Assembly: GCA_944325635.1 (NCBI GenBank)
Contig: CALVBD010000002.1
Coordinates: forward strand, 1 to 64,000
DNA length: 64,000 nt
DNA from: Candidatus Gastranaerophilales bacterium
Lineage (GTDB): Bacteria > Cyanobacteriota > Vampirovibrionia > Gastranaerophilales > Gastranaerophilaceae
Direction of reading: 5' to 3'
Shown here piece after piece: positions 32,510 through 41,955 of the stretch (position 1 is its first letter; every line of letters starts with the position of its first letter). Below the pieces are notes generated by a model that was not told the origin of the DNA, made no database searches, and saw only the letters and a program-made list of their open reading frames with translations. The position numbers and the translations under genes are program-made.

Positions 32510-33919
32510 ATGGAAGCAGGTACAGAAATTTCTCAAATAAGCAATACTAATTTGCTGCAAAAAGTGCAAACAGGCACTGTGAAAACATCTGTAGTGCAGC
32601 CTAAAACCGCGCCGATACCGAATGACACCATAGAAATTTCTTCCAAAAAACAGGACGGGCAATCCTCTTTCGGGAAGGTTGCCGCAATGCTTGGTATTCT
32701 TGCAGTAGTGGCGGGAGGCGGAACTTTCGGCGGCGTAAGGATTTTCGATAAATATTTCAACAAACTTTCCTCCGGAATTAAAAAAGGCGAAATTCATGAT
32801 GCACTTTTTCAGTTTATTAAAAATAATGATCCTAAAGGTCGGATGTTTAATGACAGGGAAAAAATTCTGCAAATTAACGAAAAACTTACTGATGAAAACC
32901 TTCTTATTCTCAAGCGGCTTACCAAAATGCAGGATGAAAATTCCAAACGCTGGGGCTGGATGCGTGAGCGTTTTACTCTTGATGATATGACAGAACTCAT
33001 GACGGGTGCTAATGAATTTAATATCAAATATCTGGAGCAGCTTGCGAAAAAATCGGAGACAAAATACAATTATACAAACACATATAAAACAAACGATATT
33101 CTTGACATATTAAAAAATATTACCCCTGATAATGACAAGGTGGCAGCCCAATTGATTGATATTGCCGATATCAACAATCCTGAGGAACTTGTAACCTGTC
33201 TTTCCAAAATTAAGAAAGAAAATGTTGATATATATCAGCTTCTTCTATCAACAAGGAAAAAGGGCGCAAATACAGAATTATCTTTAAATGACCTGCAAAA
33301 GATTGCAGATGTGTTGAAAGAAACAAAAAATCCAAAATGTGCGGAACTTTTCCTTAATCAGGAAAAGAACGACGGCTCAGGACTTTTCAGATATAATATG
33401 GAAGATATTGAAAATCTTTTGAAGGTCTCTGATGATGAAAAGGTTGAAACTTATAAAAAACTTTTTGATTTAAATTGTACAAAAGATGTTGAGTCCGGTA
33501 TGGTTAATTTAATTAAATCGGTCTCTGATGATAATATTGATCTTATTGAACCTCTTATCACAAAAAGAGGTACGGGTTACATGAGTAAATATGTAATTTT
33601 TGATAACTGGTACGGGATTGAAGGCATACTTAAATCTGTCAACAAAGATAATAAAGATGTTGCAGCAAGAATTATTGATATTGTTGATGAAAGCAGGATT
33701 CATAGAACAGAACCGACCTGGAAAACTATTTATTTGACAGATTATCTTCCGGAATTTTTCGGAGAAATCAGCAAAAGTCCTGCAAGTAAAAAAATAGCAA
33801 ATGAAATTCTTGATAAAGGGATTGTCGACGGAAAACAAACGCTTGGTATTCAAGATTTTTATACTAGATATAATGATGCTATTCACAAATCTGCGAGTCC
33901 AGACAATTTTCTATCTTAA
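32510..33919 (+). CDS. large helical repeat protein, unknown
   Basis: 469 residues with one hydrophobic segment (KVAAMLGILAVVAGGGTFGG, ~56-75) preceded by a polar, disordered N-terminus (DTIEISSKK, QSSFGK). The remaining ~390 residues are repeated alpha-helical units with a recurring pattern of the type DN(K/D)xVAAxLIDIxD and VxxLLKSVxxDN, suggesting an alpha-solenoid. No enzymatic motif. Divergent from the ABC1-like gene and separated by 146 AT-rich bases; the pair could be functionally linked. Confidence 0.65.
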   Translation: MEAGTEISQISNTNLLQKVQTGTVKTSVVQPKTAPIPNDTIEISSKKQDGQSSFGKVAAMLGILAVVAGGGTFGGVRIFDKYFNKLSSGIKKGEIHDALFQFIKNNDPKGRMFNDREKILQINEKLTDENLLILKRLTKMQDENSKRWGWMRERFTLDDMTELMTGANEFNIKYLEQLAKKSETKYNYTNTYKTNDILDILKNITPDNDKVAAQLIDIADINNPEELVTCLSKIKKENVDIYQLLLSTRKKGANTELSLNDLQKIADVLKETKNPKCAELFLNQEKNDGSGLFRYNMEDIENLLKVSDDEKVETYKKLFDLNCTKDVESGMVNLIKSVSDDNIDLIEPLITKRGTGYMSKYVIFDNWYGIEGILKSVNKDNKDVAARIIDIVDESRIHRTEPTWKTIYLTDYLPEFFGEISKSPASKKIANEILDKGIVDGKQTLGIQDFYTRYNDAIHKSASPDNFLS

Positions 33920-34190
33920 ACGCATTTTCGACATCGCCGAACAGTGGTGTTGAGTATCCGAATAATATTGTTATAATTACAATCGCTATTTTGAATTTTG
34001 GCTTAATTTTTGAAAAGAGAATAAACCAGTTCGAGACGGCGAGTATTAAAAGAATAAGCATATAGATTTTCATCTGAAAAGTCATCTCCTGTCCCCAAAA
34101 AACGTAGTGTGTATAAAAGATATCGCCCGTTGCATAAAGACAGAAGAGAATTTTCAGCAAATTTAAAAATATCTGTTTAAATATTTTCAT
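33879..34190 (-). CDS. small three-helix membrane protein
   Basis: 103 residues with hydrophobic helices at ~10-30 (LLKILFCLYATGDIFYTHYV), ~43-60 (IYMLILLILAVSNWFILF) and ~67-85 (FKIAIVIITILFGYSTPLFG), with basic loops between. Its 3' end overlaps the convergent 32510 gene by 41 bases, which lowers confidence, but the hydrophobic pattern supports translation. No ribosome site is evident. No family recognised. Confidence 0.5.
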   Translation of the reverse strand: MKIFKQIFLNLLKILFCLYATGDIFYTHYVFWGQEMTFQMKIYMLILLILAVSNWFILFSKIKPKFKIAIVIITILFGYSTPLFGDVENAFKIENCLDSQICE

Positions 34191-34221
34191 ATTTAAATTT
34201 TAAATATGCATTTTAAGGTTT

Positions 34222-35142
34222 TCAAGGTTGAATATTAAAAATATCTCCGACGTTTTTAACATTAACTTTACATTCTCCGCTTTCGTGGCCTTTTTGAATT
34301 CCATACCTGTCTGCACGCAAATCTTCCAAGGAATCGTTCCAGGCGCGTTGAAACTCCATACCGTCAAAGATTACTTTTTTAAAAATATCGTAAACTTCTT
34401 TTCCATAACTCAAAATATATGCCATCATTTCTCCTGTGAGCCCTCTTTTTACTGCTTCGCAGTTGGCTTTTGCATGATGGTATTTGTCATTTTCGTGGAA
34501 TTGAATCATCTCTGCTTTATTTTTCTGGAAATCGTGGTATGCGTTTTTAGCGGTTTGAATTTCATCCATAGCGGAATACGCAAGATTTGCCGTGACAGTG
34601 GTGGAATAGAGCGCTATTGCGTCTTTTATGAAATTTTCAATAATATCGGTGTCATCTTTTGCAGCGTCAATATTTTCTGATAGAGAGTCAAGTTCTGAGA
34701 AGAACTCCTGGCAGTTACATTCTTCGTAATCTGCGGGAACTTCTTCTATTGTGCATTTACAATTCGGATGGGGTTTTTCCGGGATATCTTCTTTTATTTC
34801 AAATTCTTTGCCATCCAGAGCCTGACATTTTTCGCATGCACCGGGTTCCGCGTGCCAGACGTATTTTGTGTAGTTTACACTTCCTTTTAAGACAGGAGTT
34901 TCAGAGTCGTCGAGATTTTGCGTAAGCTTTATAAGCTGTCTGCCTTCTTCTTCTGCGGCGTTTGTGAGGTTTGATGTAAGCAGGTTGTTATACCGATATA
35001 GAGAATGTTCTATTTCGCCTAAATCATTATATAATTTTGTATCATCAAGAGATTTTGATTTGAGGTTGCTTATAAGTTTCAGTAATTTTTCATCGGATTG
35101 CTTATTTGCAACGAGTTGTTGAATTTTCTTTTTTATATCCAT
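34222..35142 (-). CDS. Mu F-like / serum amyloid A-like two-domain protein
   Basis: 306 residues, no signal peptide. The middle segment HAEPGACEKCQALDGKEF and KPHPNCKCTIEEVP is the Cys/His zinc-like motif seen in phage Mu gpF-type minor head proteins. The C-terminal ~70 residues (YHHAKANCEAVKRGLTGEMM, ILSYGKEVYDIFKK, EDLRADRYGIQKGHESG) resemble the serum amyloid A fold found in vertebrates and in some bacterial phage-related proteins. No other phage genes are nearby, so it is probably domesticated. TATGCAG-rich DNA upstream; its neighbours on both sides are unrelated. Confidence 0.65.
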   Translation of the reverse strand: MDIKKKIQQLVANKQSDEKLLKLISNLKSKSLDDTKLYNDLGEIEHSLYRYNNLLTSNLTNAAEEEGRQLIKLTQNLDDSETPVLKGSVNYTKYVWHAEPGACEKCQALDGKEFEIKEDIPEKPHPNCKCTIEEVPADYEECNCQEFFSELDSLSENIDAAKDDTDIIENFIKDAIALYSTTVTANLAYSAMDEIQTAKNAYHDFQKNKAEMIQFHENDKYHHAKANCEAVKRGLTGEMMAYILSYGKEVYDIFKKVIFDGMEFQRAWNDSLEDLRADRYGIQKGHESGECKVNVKNVGDIFNIQP

Positions 35143-35241
35143 ATTTAAAAGCCTTTCTTTTTATGCAGAAAACTGCAAGGGGTTAACCTTATCAGTTTAA
35201 CTTATTGTGAAAGGCTCCGCAAGACAGTGTTTTCGGGGGGA

Positions 35242-38151
35242 TTAAAACAGGGTGAGCTGGTTTGTATTATCCTGTTCTTTCATCTCACGTTCAAATTTGC
35301 TTAAATTCAGCAAATCATCTTCAATTTTCTGTAAAAACTGGGACGGTGGAAGGTGTTCTGATTTCCCGAATTGGAAACGTTTAATTGCGCGTGAGAGGAA
35401 TAATCTTTCTTTTGCTCGTGTCATGCCGACGTAGAGGAGTCGTTTTTCTTCCGAAATTTCCTCTTCTGTTTTGGCACGGTAAAGCGGGAGGATACCATTT
35501 TCCAGTCCTGCAATAAAAACGCATTTAAATTCAAGACCTTTTGATGCGTGGAGCGTCATCAGGGAAATTCTGTCAGCCCTTTCATCAAGAGTGTCGGCTT
35601 CCGTGAGAAGTGATACCTCATGGATAAATTCTTCTTTTGTCGGAAATCTTTCGGCAAGATTTACGAGGTATTTGAAAATATAATCATCAATTTCGCCGTT
35701 CGGATTGAACAGCTGCTCTTTTACCGCGAGTTCACTGCTCAGATTTTGCAGAAGATTTCTTATATGTTTGTTTTCGCAAAGCAGGTCATTTGAAAGCTTT
35801 ACATAAGGCATTCCTGAACGTTGTAGGGCTTCCAGGATTGGTTTTAGCTGGGTTGAGGTTCTATAGAGGATTGCGAAATCAGAGAACGAGTAATCTTCAG
35901 CCTGTCCTTCGGATCTATCAGAATCCAGTGAAAAGAAGCTGTGACCGCCTATCATATTTTCGATTGTGCTTACGATAAATTCAGCCTCTGCCTTATCTGT
36001 AGGCGCTGTGTGGATTGTAATTTTTTCGTGAGGTTTATCGTATTTGGAAATTATGTTAAAGGCGTCAATCATCTGATTAGAGGCGTCGACTATTGTGTTT
36101 GTGGAGCGGTAGTTGTTTTTTAAGTTTATTATTTCAGCGTTCGGGTAATCCGTTTTGAAATTGTTAAAAAACTTTGCGCTGCCGCCGCGGAAACCGTAAA
36201 TTGCCTGATTAGGATCGCCTATTGCAAGAATATTTCCGTCGTACGGAACAAGAAGCTTGATTAACTCATACTGGTTTTCGTCAATGTCCTGATATTCGTC
36301 GACAGAAAAGTATTTAAAGCGTTCTTTGTAGTGGTTTAAGATATCAGGGTTTTCATTAAAAAGTTTGAGTGTCAGGGTTATAAGGTCATCGAATTCAAGA
36401 AGATTTTCAGGGATTTCATCTTCTTTATAAAGGGACTTTTCTTCCTTGCTTATAACTCTGAAATCTTCACTCAGTCCGAGTGTTTCGTAATTTTCTTTCA
36501 GGATTGAAAAACAGAGCGAGTGGAAGGTATGCATATTCAGTCCGGCGGATTTTTCGCCGAGAAGTTTCGAAAGTCTTTCTCTCATTTCGCCTGCGGCTTT
36601 TCTTGTGAAAGTGATTGCAAGACAGTTTTCGGCAGGAATATTTTTTTCAGCAATCATATAAGCAAGCCGTTTGGTTAAGACTGTTGTTTTTCCCGATCCC
36701 GGGCCTGCGACGATTAAAAGCTGAGGATTTTCGTTTTTTACTGCCTGCTGTTGAAACTCATCAAGGCCAATAGGCACGGATTTTTCTGTATTTTCGCACA
36801 CCTGCCTGTGTTGTTGCGATAATGGCAGGTTAAAACTTTGCGGTTTTTGAATTAACTGCGGGGTGGTTTTTGGAATGTCTATGTTAAGTTTGAGGTTAAC
36901 GAAATTTTTTTTTACAAGTTCGCTGTCGTCAAAGAGTCTTATGATACCGTACTCGCCGTCATACCCTGCATGTTTAATTACTTTACCTTCTCTGAGGCGA
37001 GAAATTCCTTCTCCCAGAAGCGGTGAGTCTTTTGATAAATCATCGAGCGGAATTTCGCGCAGAATTGAAAGTTCAGAGCCGAATTTGCGGATTAATCTTT
37101 CGTATTCTGTGACAACGGATTTACTCTGGACTCCGACGCCGTTAATTTCTGAAATTATCTCCTGCAAAGGGACAAGGCTGAACACTTCTCCTGCGGTTGC
37201 GGGTTTAAAAGTGCTGTCAAAACTCCTGTCCGCAAGAGTGCAGACTCTGTTTAGAACTCCGATTGTCAGAGGTTTTCCACAGACAGGGCAGATGTTGTTG
37301 AGTTTTAAACTTTCCTGCGGGGTAAGGCAGACATTGCATTTTCTGTGTCCGTCCTCGTGGTACTTCCCTTCTTCAGGAAAAAATTCCACTGTACCGACAT
37401 AGCCGTCGCCGGTTTTCAGGGCATTCATCATACTGAAATAATCCGGTTCTGTATCAAAGACGGTTGCTTCTCTTGCTAGTTTTGACGGTGAATGCGCGTC
37501 AGAATTTGATACAAGGCGGTATTTATCAAGTTTTGAAACCTTCCAGTTCATCTCAGGGTCTGACGATAACCCTGTTTCAACCGCAAAAATATGTTCCGCT
37601 AAATCTCCGTAACATTCTTCAATGGAATCAAACCCCGACTTTGACCCGAGAACCGAAAACCACGGGGTCCAGATGTGGGCTGGAATTATGTAAGAGCCTT
37701 CGCCTGATTCGAGCGCGATTTCAAGGAGGTCACGGGAATCCAGACCTAAAATCGGGCGGCCGTCGGATTTGATATTGCCGATTGCGCCGAGTTTATCGCG
37801 GAAACGTCCTGCGGCTTCCATATCAGGAACAAAAACTACATGGTGAACTTTTCTTGTTTTATCCCCTTTTTTATAAATTGTTGAAATTTCAACCGAAAGA
37901 ACAAATCTGACTGGTGTTGAAGTTTTAAAGATTTCTTTTTCAATGTCAGGGCGAAGGTTAAAAACGCCGTTGCCTGCAGGGATTAATTTTTCCTGAATTT
38001 CCGCAAACCACGCAGGATGTGTAAAATCTCCCGTTGAAATTACGCTCAATCCTTTTTTCTGTGCCCAGATGGCTAATTCTTCAAGGTTGCAGCTTTTGCT
38101 TGTCGCGCGGGAATACTTTGAATGGATGTGCAGGTCTGCGTAAAAAAACAT
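35242..38151 (-). CDS. PHP-domain / UvrD helicase fusion
   Basis: 969 residues from the ATG at 38151 (AAGGAG upstream; 38178 is an earlier in-frame ATG). Residues ~1-240 form a PHP phosphoesterase domain (YADLHIHSKYSRATSK, STGDFTHP, VSNSDAHSPSKL). A zinc-finger-like CNVCLTP...CPVCGKP comes next, then a full superfamily 1 helicase: LDEFQQQAVKNENPQLLIVA, Walker A PGSGKTTVLTKRL, AITFTRKAAGEM, VDEYQDIDENQYELI, GDPNQAIYGFRGG and VTRAKERL-like LYVGMTRAKERLFLSR. Known in Firmicutes and relatives as a DNA-repair candidate; function not proven. Confidence 0.88.
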   Translation of the reverse strand: MFFYADLHIHSKYSRATSKSCNLEELAIWAQKKGLSVISTGDFTHPAWFAEIQEKLIPAGNGVFNLRPDIEKEIFKTSTPVRFVLSVEISTIYKKGDKTRKVHHVVFVPDMEAAGRFRDKLGAIGNIKSDGRPILGLDSRDLLEIALESGEGSYIIPAHIWTPWFSVLGSKSGFDSIEECYGDLAEHIFAVETGLSSDPEMNWKVSKLDKYRLVSNSDAHSPSKLAREATVFDTEPDYFSMMNALKTGDGYVGTVEFFPEEGKYHEDGHRKCNVCLTPQESLKLNNICPVCGKPLTIGVLNRVCTLADRSFDSTFKPATAGEVFSLVPLQEIISEINGVGVQSKSVVTEYERLIRKFGSELSILREIPLDDLSKDSPLLGEGISRLREGKVIKHAGYDGEYGIIRLFDDSELVKKNFVNLKLNIDIPKTTPQLIQKPQSFNLPLSQQHRQVCENTEKSVPIGLDEFQQQAVKNENPQLLIVAGPGSGKTTVLTKRLAYMIAEKNIPAENCLAITFTRKAAGEMRERLSKLLGEKSAGLNMHTFHSLCFSILKENYETLGLSEDFRVISKEEKSLYKEDEIPENLLEFDDLITLTLKLFNENPDILNHYKERFKYFSVDEYQDIDENQYELIKLLVPYDGNILAIGDPNQAIYGFRGGSAKFFNNFKTDYPNAEIINLKNNYRSTNTIVDASNQMIDAFNIISKYDKPHEKITIHTAPTDKAEAEFIVSTIENMIGGHSFFSLDSDRSEGQAEDYSFSDFAILYRTSTQLKPILEALQRSGMPYVKLSNDLLCENKHIRNLLQNLSSELAVKEQLFNPNGEIDDYIFKYLVNLAERFPTKEEFIHEVSLLTEADTLDERADRISLMTLHASKGLEFKCVFIAGLENGILPLYRAKTEEEISEEKRLLYVGMTRAKERLFLSRAIKRFQFGKSEHLPPSQFLQKIEDDLLNLSKFEREMKEQDNTNQLTLF

Positions 38152-38251
38152 TTCAACTCTCTCCTTTTTAGAAACCATACCACTGACAAAGCAGTCGGTA
38201 CGATATCATAAACTTTTCTTTATTATATTTAAAGCCTGCATGGCAAGTCAA

Positions 38252-38902
38252 TTAAAATTTAAATTTTGTTGAAAAGTTTAATTGAGAGCGTACTGGTGTT
38301 GTGGTTTCCGAATAAATTTGCCCTGCGCCTATATCAAAATTCATTCTGTCGTCCTTGAAGGGTTTCAGGCTGAAAATAAGTTCGTTTTTTCTGTTTCTGT
38401 CCATAAGGTTTGTGGAATAAACGTTCTGCAGGGTAACATGGTTATTGAGTTTATATTCAGGAGTGAAGGCAAAGGTTCCTTTGCCTGTTTTTTCAAGTGA
38501 TGTAAAGGCGTTGCTTTTGTAGGATGTATTCAATGTAAATTTGTTTTTATTATACTTTGCAAACATGGTGCCTGTTTGGGAATATGAATCCGGCGCAAAG
38601 GTGTAGTCGGATTTTGTTCCGAAAGAAAAGTTCCCGTGTTTTTTCTCTCTTGTAAATGAGGTGGAATGCTTATCGTAAGGATTTTTGTTTTTGTAATCGA
38701 AAATGTTTTGCGGTGTTACTGTGTAAGTTTTTTGCTGTGTAAGGTCGAGTTTTTCCGATTTCAAATTTTGCGGGGATTTGAGGTTTATGCGTTCAATCGG
38801 AGATGCTAATTCAAGCTGTATTTCGTCCTCTGCTTCCCCATCCGCAAAAACCGGAAGCGCTATAAGAAATAAAGTTAAGAGAATCAGGAAAAATTTTTTC
38901 AT
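38252..38902 (-). CDS. outer-membrane beta-barrel-like protein
   Basis: 216 residues with a signal peptide (MKKFFLILLTLFLIALPVFA). The mature part has an acidic start, then amphipathic beta-strands (HGNFSFGTKSDYTFAP; NKFTLNTSYKSNAF; RMNFDIGAGQIYSET) and ends with Phe (LNFSTKFKF), the usual BAM signal. It is small for a porin; perhaps an 8-stranded barrel. No family recognised. Monogenic between the helicase and a repeat-rich gap. Confidence 0.65.
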   Translation of the reverse strand: MKKFFLILLTLFLIALPVFADGEAEDEIQLELASPIERINLKSPQNLKSEKLDLTQQKTYTVTPQNIFDYKNKNPYDKHSTSFTREKKHGNFSFGTKSDYTFAPDSYSQTGTMFAKYNKNKFTLNTSYKSNAFTSLEKTGKGTFAFTPEYKLNNHVTLQNVYSTNLMDRNRKNELIFSLKPFKDDRMNFDIGAGQIYSETTTPVRSQLNFSTKFKF

Positions 38903-39029
38903 ACTTAAATTATATTAGTAATTTGTAAAGAAATAAAGCCCCCCGGGAATTTATGTTATATTAGAATTATTGAGAAATAATTCGTACATTAAAAAGAAAG
39001 TTAACCACATTTATAAAGGGGTCAGGGTG

Positions 39030-39290
39030 AAAATTTAAACCCTCCGTCACTTTGTGACACCTCCCTTACAAGGGAGGCTTTAACCTTCCCCTCTTTGTAA
39101 AGCGGGAGTGGGCAGTGGATTTAAACCATCTGTCACTACGTAACACCTCCTGCTTGGTTGCTCGCACTAAACGGGTCTGCAACGCCGACGCCTTCACCCT
39201 TCCCTCTCGCAGAATAATTTTCTGGATTGTTTTGCTCGGCAGAGCGCCCTCTGCTGCAGGCCGCCTTACGAAGTGAGGTTTTGACCTTCC
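39030..39290. repeat. cluster of degenerate interspersed palindromic repeats
   Basis: The 474-bp gap 38903-39376 holds repeats rather than a gene. CCTCCGTCACTTTGTGACAC contains GTCAC/GTGAC (39046-39058) and is followed by CTCCCTT/AAGGGAG (39061-39076). Degenerate copies start near 39128 and 39263. A piece of reverse-orientation module B (GATTGTTTTGCTCGGCAGAG, near 39222-39241) is embedded. Confidence 0.65.
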
Positions 39291-39333
39291 CCCCTTTGTA
39301 AAGCAGGAAGTGGAGAGTGGATATAGAGTGTAG

Positions 39334-39352
39334 GTTGGGCTTTCAGCCCAAC
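39334..39352 (+). other. perfect hairpin in the leader of the CoA-disulfide reductase gene
   Basis: GTTGGGCT-TTC-AGCCCAAC, 8-bp stem, lies 25 bases before the ATG. A related repeat (TCGG...CCGA flanked by the same TTTTTG/ACCTAC context, reversed) occurs at 14121-14146, so it is a dispersed repeat and not necessarily regulatory. Confidence 0.55.
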
Positions 39353-39376
39353 AAAAACTTTTAAGGAGAAATTTTT

Positions 39377-41011
39377 ATGAAAGTATTAATAATAGGCGGA
39401 GGCGCGAGCGGCGCAAGTGCTGCGGCAAGATTGAGAAGGCTTGATGACAACGCGGAGATTTTAATCTTAGAAAAAACTTTTGAGATTTCAATCGCAAACT
39501 GCGGACTGCCTTACTATTGCTCGGGCGTAATTGCAGATGAAGAGGTTATGCATGTTTCATCCCCGAAAAAGTTTAAGGAGCTTCTGAATGTTGATATCAA
39601 GCTCGGTGCGGAAGTCGTCGCGATTAAACGGGATGAAAAGAAAGTTGTGCTGCAAAACGGAGACGAACTCTCTTATGACAAACTTGTCCTTTCTCCGGGG
39701 GCGAAACCTTTTATTCCCGATATAAAAGGCGTTAAAAATAATCCGAAAATCTTTACTGTGAGAATGCTTCAGGATGCAGAAAAGATAAAAGAATTTATAA
39801 AAATTACGGGTGCAAAAAATGCAGTTGTAATAGGCGGCGGCTTTATCGGGATTGAAATGGCGGAGAGTCTTGCAGAACTTGCGAATACAACGATTGTCGA
39901 ATTAGGAAGGCATGTTTTGCCGCAAGTTGATGATGAAATTGCCGCTGTTGCTCAAAATGAAATCAGAAAACATGGCGTTAATTTGATTTTATCGGACGGA
40001 GTGAAAGAATTCGGAGAGAATGAACTTACTCTTGAATCCGGCAGAAAAATTCCTTACGATATTGCTATTATGGGAATAGGAGTTAAAGCGGAAACATCGC
40101 TTGCCGCAGCCTGCGAACTTGAAATCGGAAAATCCGGTGGTGTGAAAGTAAATGAATTTATGCAGACCTCTGATGAAAATATTTACGCAGGCGGTGACAG
40201 CGTGGAAGTAAGTCATTTTGTGTCCGGTGCGGATGTCCTTATCCCGCTTGCAGGACCTGCAAACCGTCACGGAAGAATTATCGCGGATAATATTAAAGGT
40301 TACAAATCAACCTACAAAAAAACAATCGGCGCGTCTGTCATAAAGGTTTTTGATTTGACGGTCGCAAGCGTCGGAATGTCTGAAACAGCGCTTAAAAAAT
40401 CAGGAATTGATTATTTAAAAACAATGACTTTCGGATTTTCCCACGCAAGCTATTATCCCGGTGCGACAAGAACCTTATACAAATTGATGTTTAATAAAGA
40501 TGGCGAAATTCTCGGAATGCAGGCTGTCGGGTATGAAGGTGTCGAAAAACGAGTTGACGTTATGGCGACTGCTATGCGTAATCATAACAAGGTTTGGGAT
40601 TTAATCGACCTTGAACTCTGCTATGCGCCGCCATATTCTTCCGCAAAAGATCCTGTAAATATCCTCGGCATGAATGCTGATAATATTTTGAAAGGATTTT
40701 TTAAACCGGCTTTCTATGAGGATTTAAAAGACGCAATTCTTATTGATGTCAGAAACTTTCAAACATACAGCAGAGAAACAATTGACGGCGCAAAACATAT
40801 TTATACGCCTGATTTACGGGAAAAATATAAAGAACTCCCGCGTGATAAAAAGATTGTTCTTTTCTGTAATACAGGGTTTCAGAGCTATGTTGCATCGAGA
40901 ATTCTTGTCCAGAGAGGTTTTGAGAATGTTTACAGCCTCTGCGCCGGAATTGAGTTGTATAAGCTCTTAAAGCAGAACGAAGAGGCAGAGAAAGAAACTT
41001 TGAAAATATAA
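39377..41011 (+). CDS. CoA-disulfide reductase with C-terminal rhodanese domain
   Basis: A 544-residue flavoprotein. FAD site GGGASGASAAARLRR (7-21), redox Cys42 in IANCGLPYY (single-cysteine type), NAD(P)H site VVIGGGFIGIEMAE, second FAD motif NIYAGGD, dimerisation domain ASYYPGATRTLYKLMF. The last ~90 residues are a rhodanese domain with active Cys497 in LFCNTGFQSY. This CoADR-RHD architecture reduces CoA or cysteine persulfides/disulfides and fits thiol and sulfur redox balance. Followed 14 bases later by a ferredoxin-nitroreductase, so a redox operon is likely. Confidence 0.9.
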   Translation: MKVLIIGGGASGASAAARLRRLDDNAEILILEKTFEISIANCGLPYYCSGVIADEEVMHVSSPKKFKELLNVDIKLGAEVVAIKRDEKKVVLQNGDELSYDKLVLSPGAKPFIPDIKGVKNNPKIFTVRMLQDAEKIKEFIKITGAKNAVVIGGGFIGIEMAESLAELANTTIVELGRHVLPQVDDEIAAVAQNEIRKHGVNLILSDGVKEFGENELTLESGRKIPYDIAIMGIGVKAETSLAAACELEIGKSGGVKVNEFMQTSDENIYAGGDSVEVSHFVSGADVLIPLAGPANRHGRIIADNIKGYKSTYKKTIGASVIKVFDLTVASVGMSETALKKSGIDYLKTMTFGFSHASYYPGATRTLYKLMFNKDGEILGMQAVGYEGVEKRVDVMATAMRNHNKVWDLIDLELCYAPPYSSAKDPVNILGMNADNILKGFFKPAFYEDLKDAILIDVRNFQTYSRETIDGAKHIYTPDLREKYKELPRDKKIVLFCNTGFQSYVASRILVQRGFENVYSLCAGIELYKLLKQNEEAEKETLKI

Positions 41012-41025
41012 GTTAGGAGAAATGT

Positions 41026-41916
41026 ATGACAGGAAAAAATTTGGTTATAGACAAAGAAAAATGTATTCATTGTGGTTTGTGTGTGAATGATTGTATTACG
41101 TTTGCGCTTGAACTTGATGAAAATAAAAACCCGAGATTTACACCAAAAGGCGAAGACAGATGTATAAAATGCCAGCACTGTCTTGCAGTTTGCCCGACAG
41201 GTGCGCTCTCAATCCTTGATAAAAAGCCTGAAAATTCCGATAAAATTTTGCCTCATTATAATTCCGATGAGCTTTTGAACCTTATCAAAAGCCGCAGAAG
41301 CATCCGACATTTTAAATCTGAAAATGTTCCCGCTGAAACTATCGCAAAACTTAAAGATATGCTTAACTGGGTTCCGACAGGGTGCAACAATCACGGGCTT
41401 CATTTTTCCTTCATTGAAGATGTGAATGTGATGAATGATTTTAGAAATTACACAAATCAAAAACTTATTAACATTTTGCAGAAAGCTCCTGTAAAAGGGC
41501 TAGCCGGAAAATTTTCGGGATATAAAGATGCTCTGATAAACGGAAATGACGTTATTTTTCGCGGGGCACCACACATGATAGTAGTTTCAGCCCCTATTAA
41601 GGCACCGTGTGCTAATATTGATCCTATAATTGCGCTCAGTTACTTTGATCTTTACGCACAGAGTCTTGGTGTTGGTACATTATGGTGCGGTTTCGGAGAA
41701 GCCTGTCTGCAAATTTTTCCTGAACTGTGCAGGGAGTTGAAAATTCCTGACGGCTACAAGGCTTCTTATGTATTGCTTTTCGGTTTACCTGACATAAAAT
41801 ATGCAAGAACTACGCAGCCTGAGCCGTTTAAAGTTGATATTGTCACGAAATTTTCAACTGAGAAAATGCCTTTAGTTGATAAAATAAAACGTTATTTCTG
41901 GAATTCAGTAAGGTAA
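41026..41916 (+). CDS. ferredoxin-nitroreductase fusion
   Basis: 296 residues. Two [4Fe-4S] motifs at the N-terminus (CIHCGLCVNDC, residues ~13-23, and CIKCQHCLAVCPTG, ~46-59) are followed by a nitroreductase-like FMN domain (IKSRRSIRHFKSENVP, VPTGCNNHGLHF, GVGTLWCGFGE). Such fusions accept electrons from ferredoxin and reduce unknown substrates in anaerobes. Good GGAGAA ribosome site. Co-transcribed with the CoADR gene and ended by a strong terminator. Confidence 0.9.
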   Translation: MTGKNLVIDKEKCIHCGLCVNDCITFALELDENKNPRFTPKGEDRCIKCQHCLAVCPTGALSILDKKPENSDKILPHYNSDELLNLIKSRRSIRHFKSENVPAETIAKLKDMLNWVPTGCNNHGLHFSFIEDVNVMNDFRNYTNQKLINILQKAPVKGLAGKFSGYKDALINGNDVIFRGAPHMIVVSAPIKAPCANIDPIIALSYFDLYAQSLGVGTLWCGFGEACLQIFPELCRELKIPDGYKASYVLLFGLPDIKYARTTQPEPFKVDIVTKFSTEKMPLVDKIKRYFWNSVR

Positions 41917-41920
41917 TAAA

Positions 41921-41947
41921 AAAAACCGGAATTTATTTCCGGTTTTT
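41921..41947. terminator. terminator after the redox operon
   Basis: AAAAACCGGAA (41921-41931) and TTCCGGTTTTT (41937-41947) form an 11-bp stem with T-run; symmetrical, so it can also serve the convergent gene at 41956. Confidence 0.85.
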
Positions 41948-41955
41948 TTATATAT

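Noticed and set aside
34222-35142. Prophage region
   Set aside because: Only one phage-like domain is present; no portal, capsid, tail, integrase or lysis genes are nearby.
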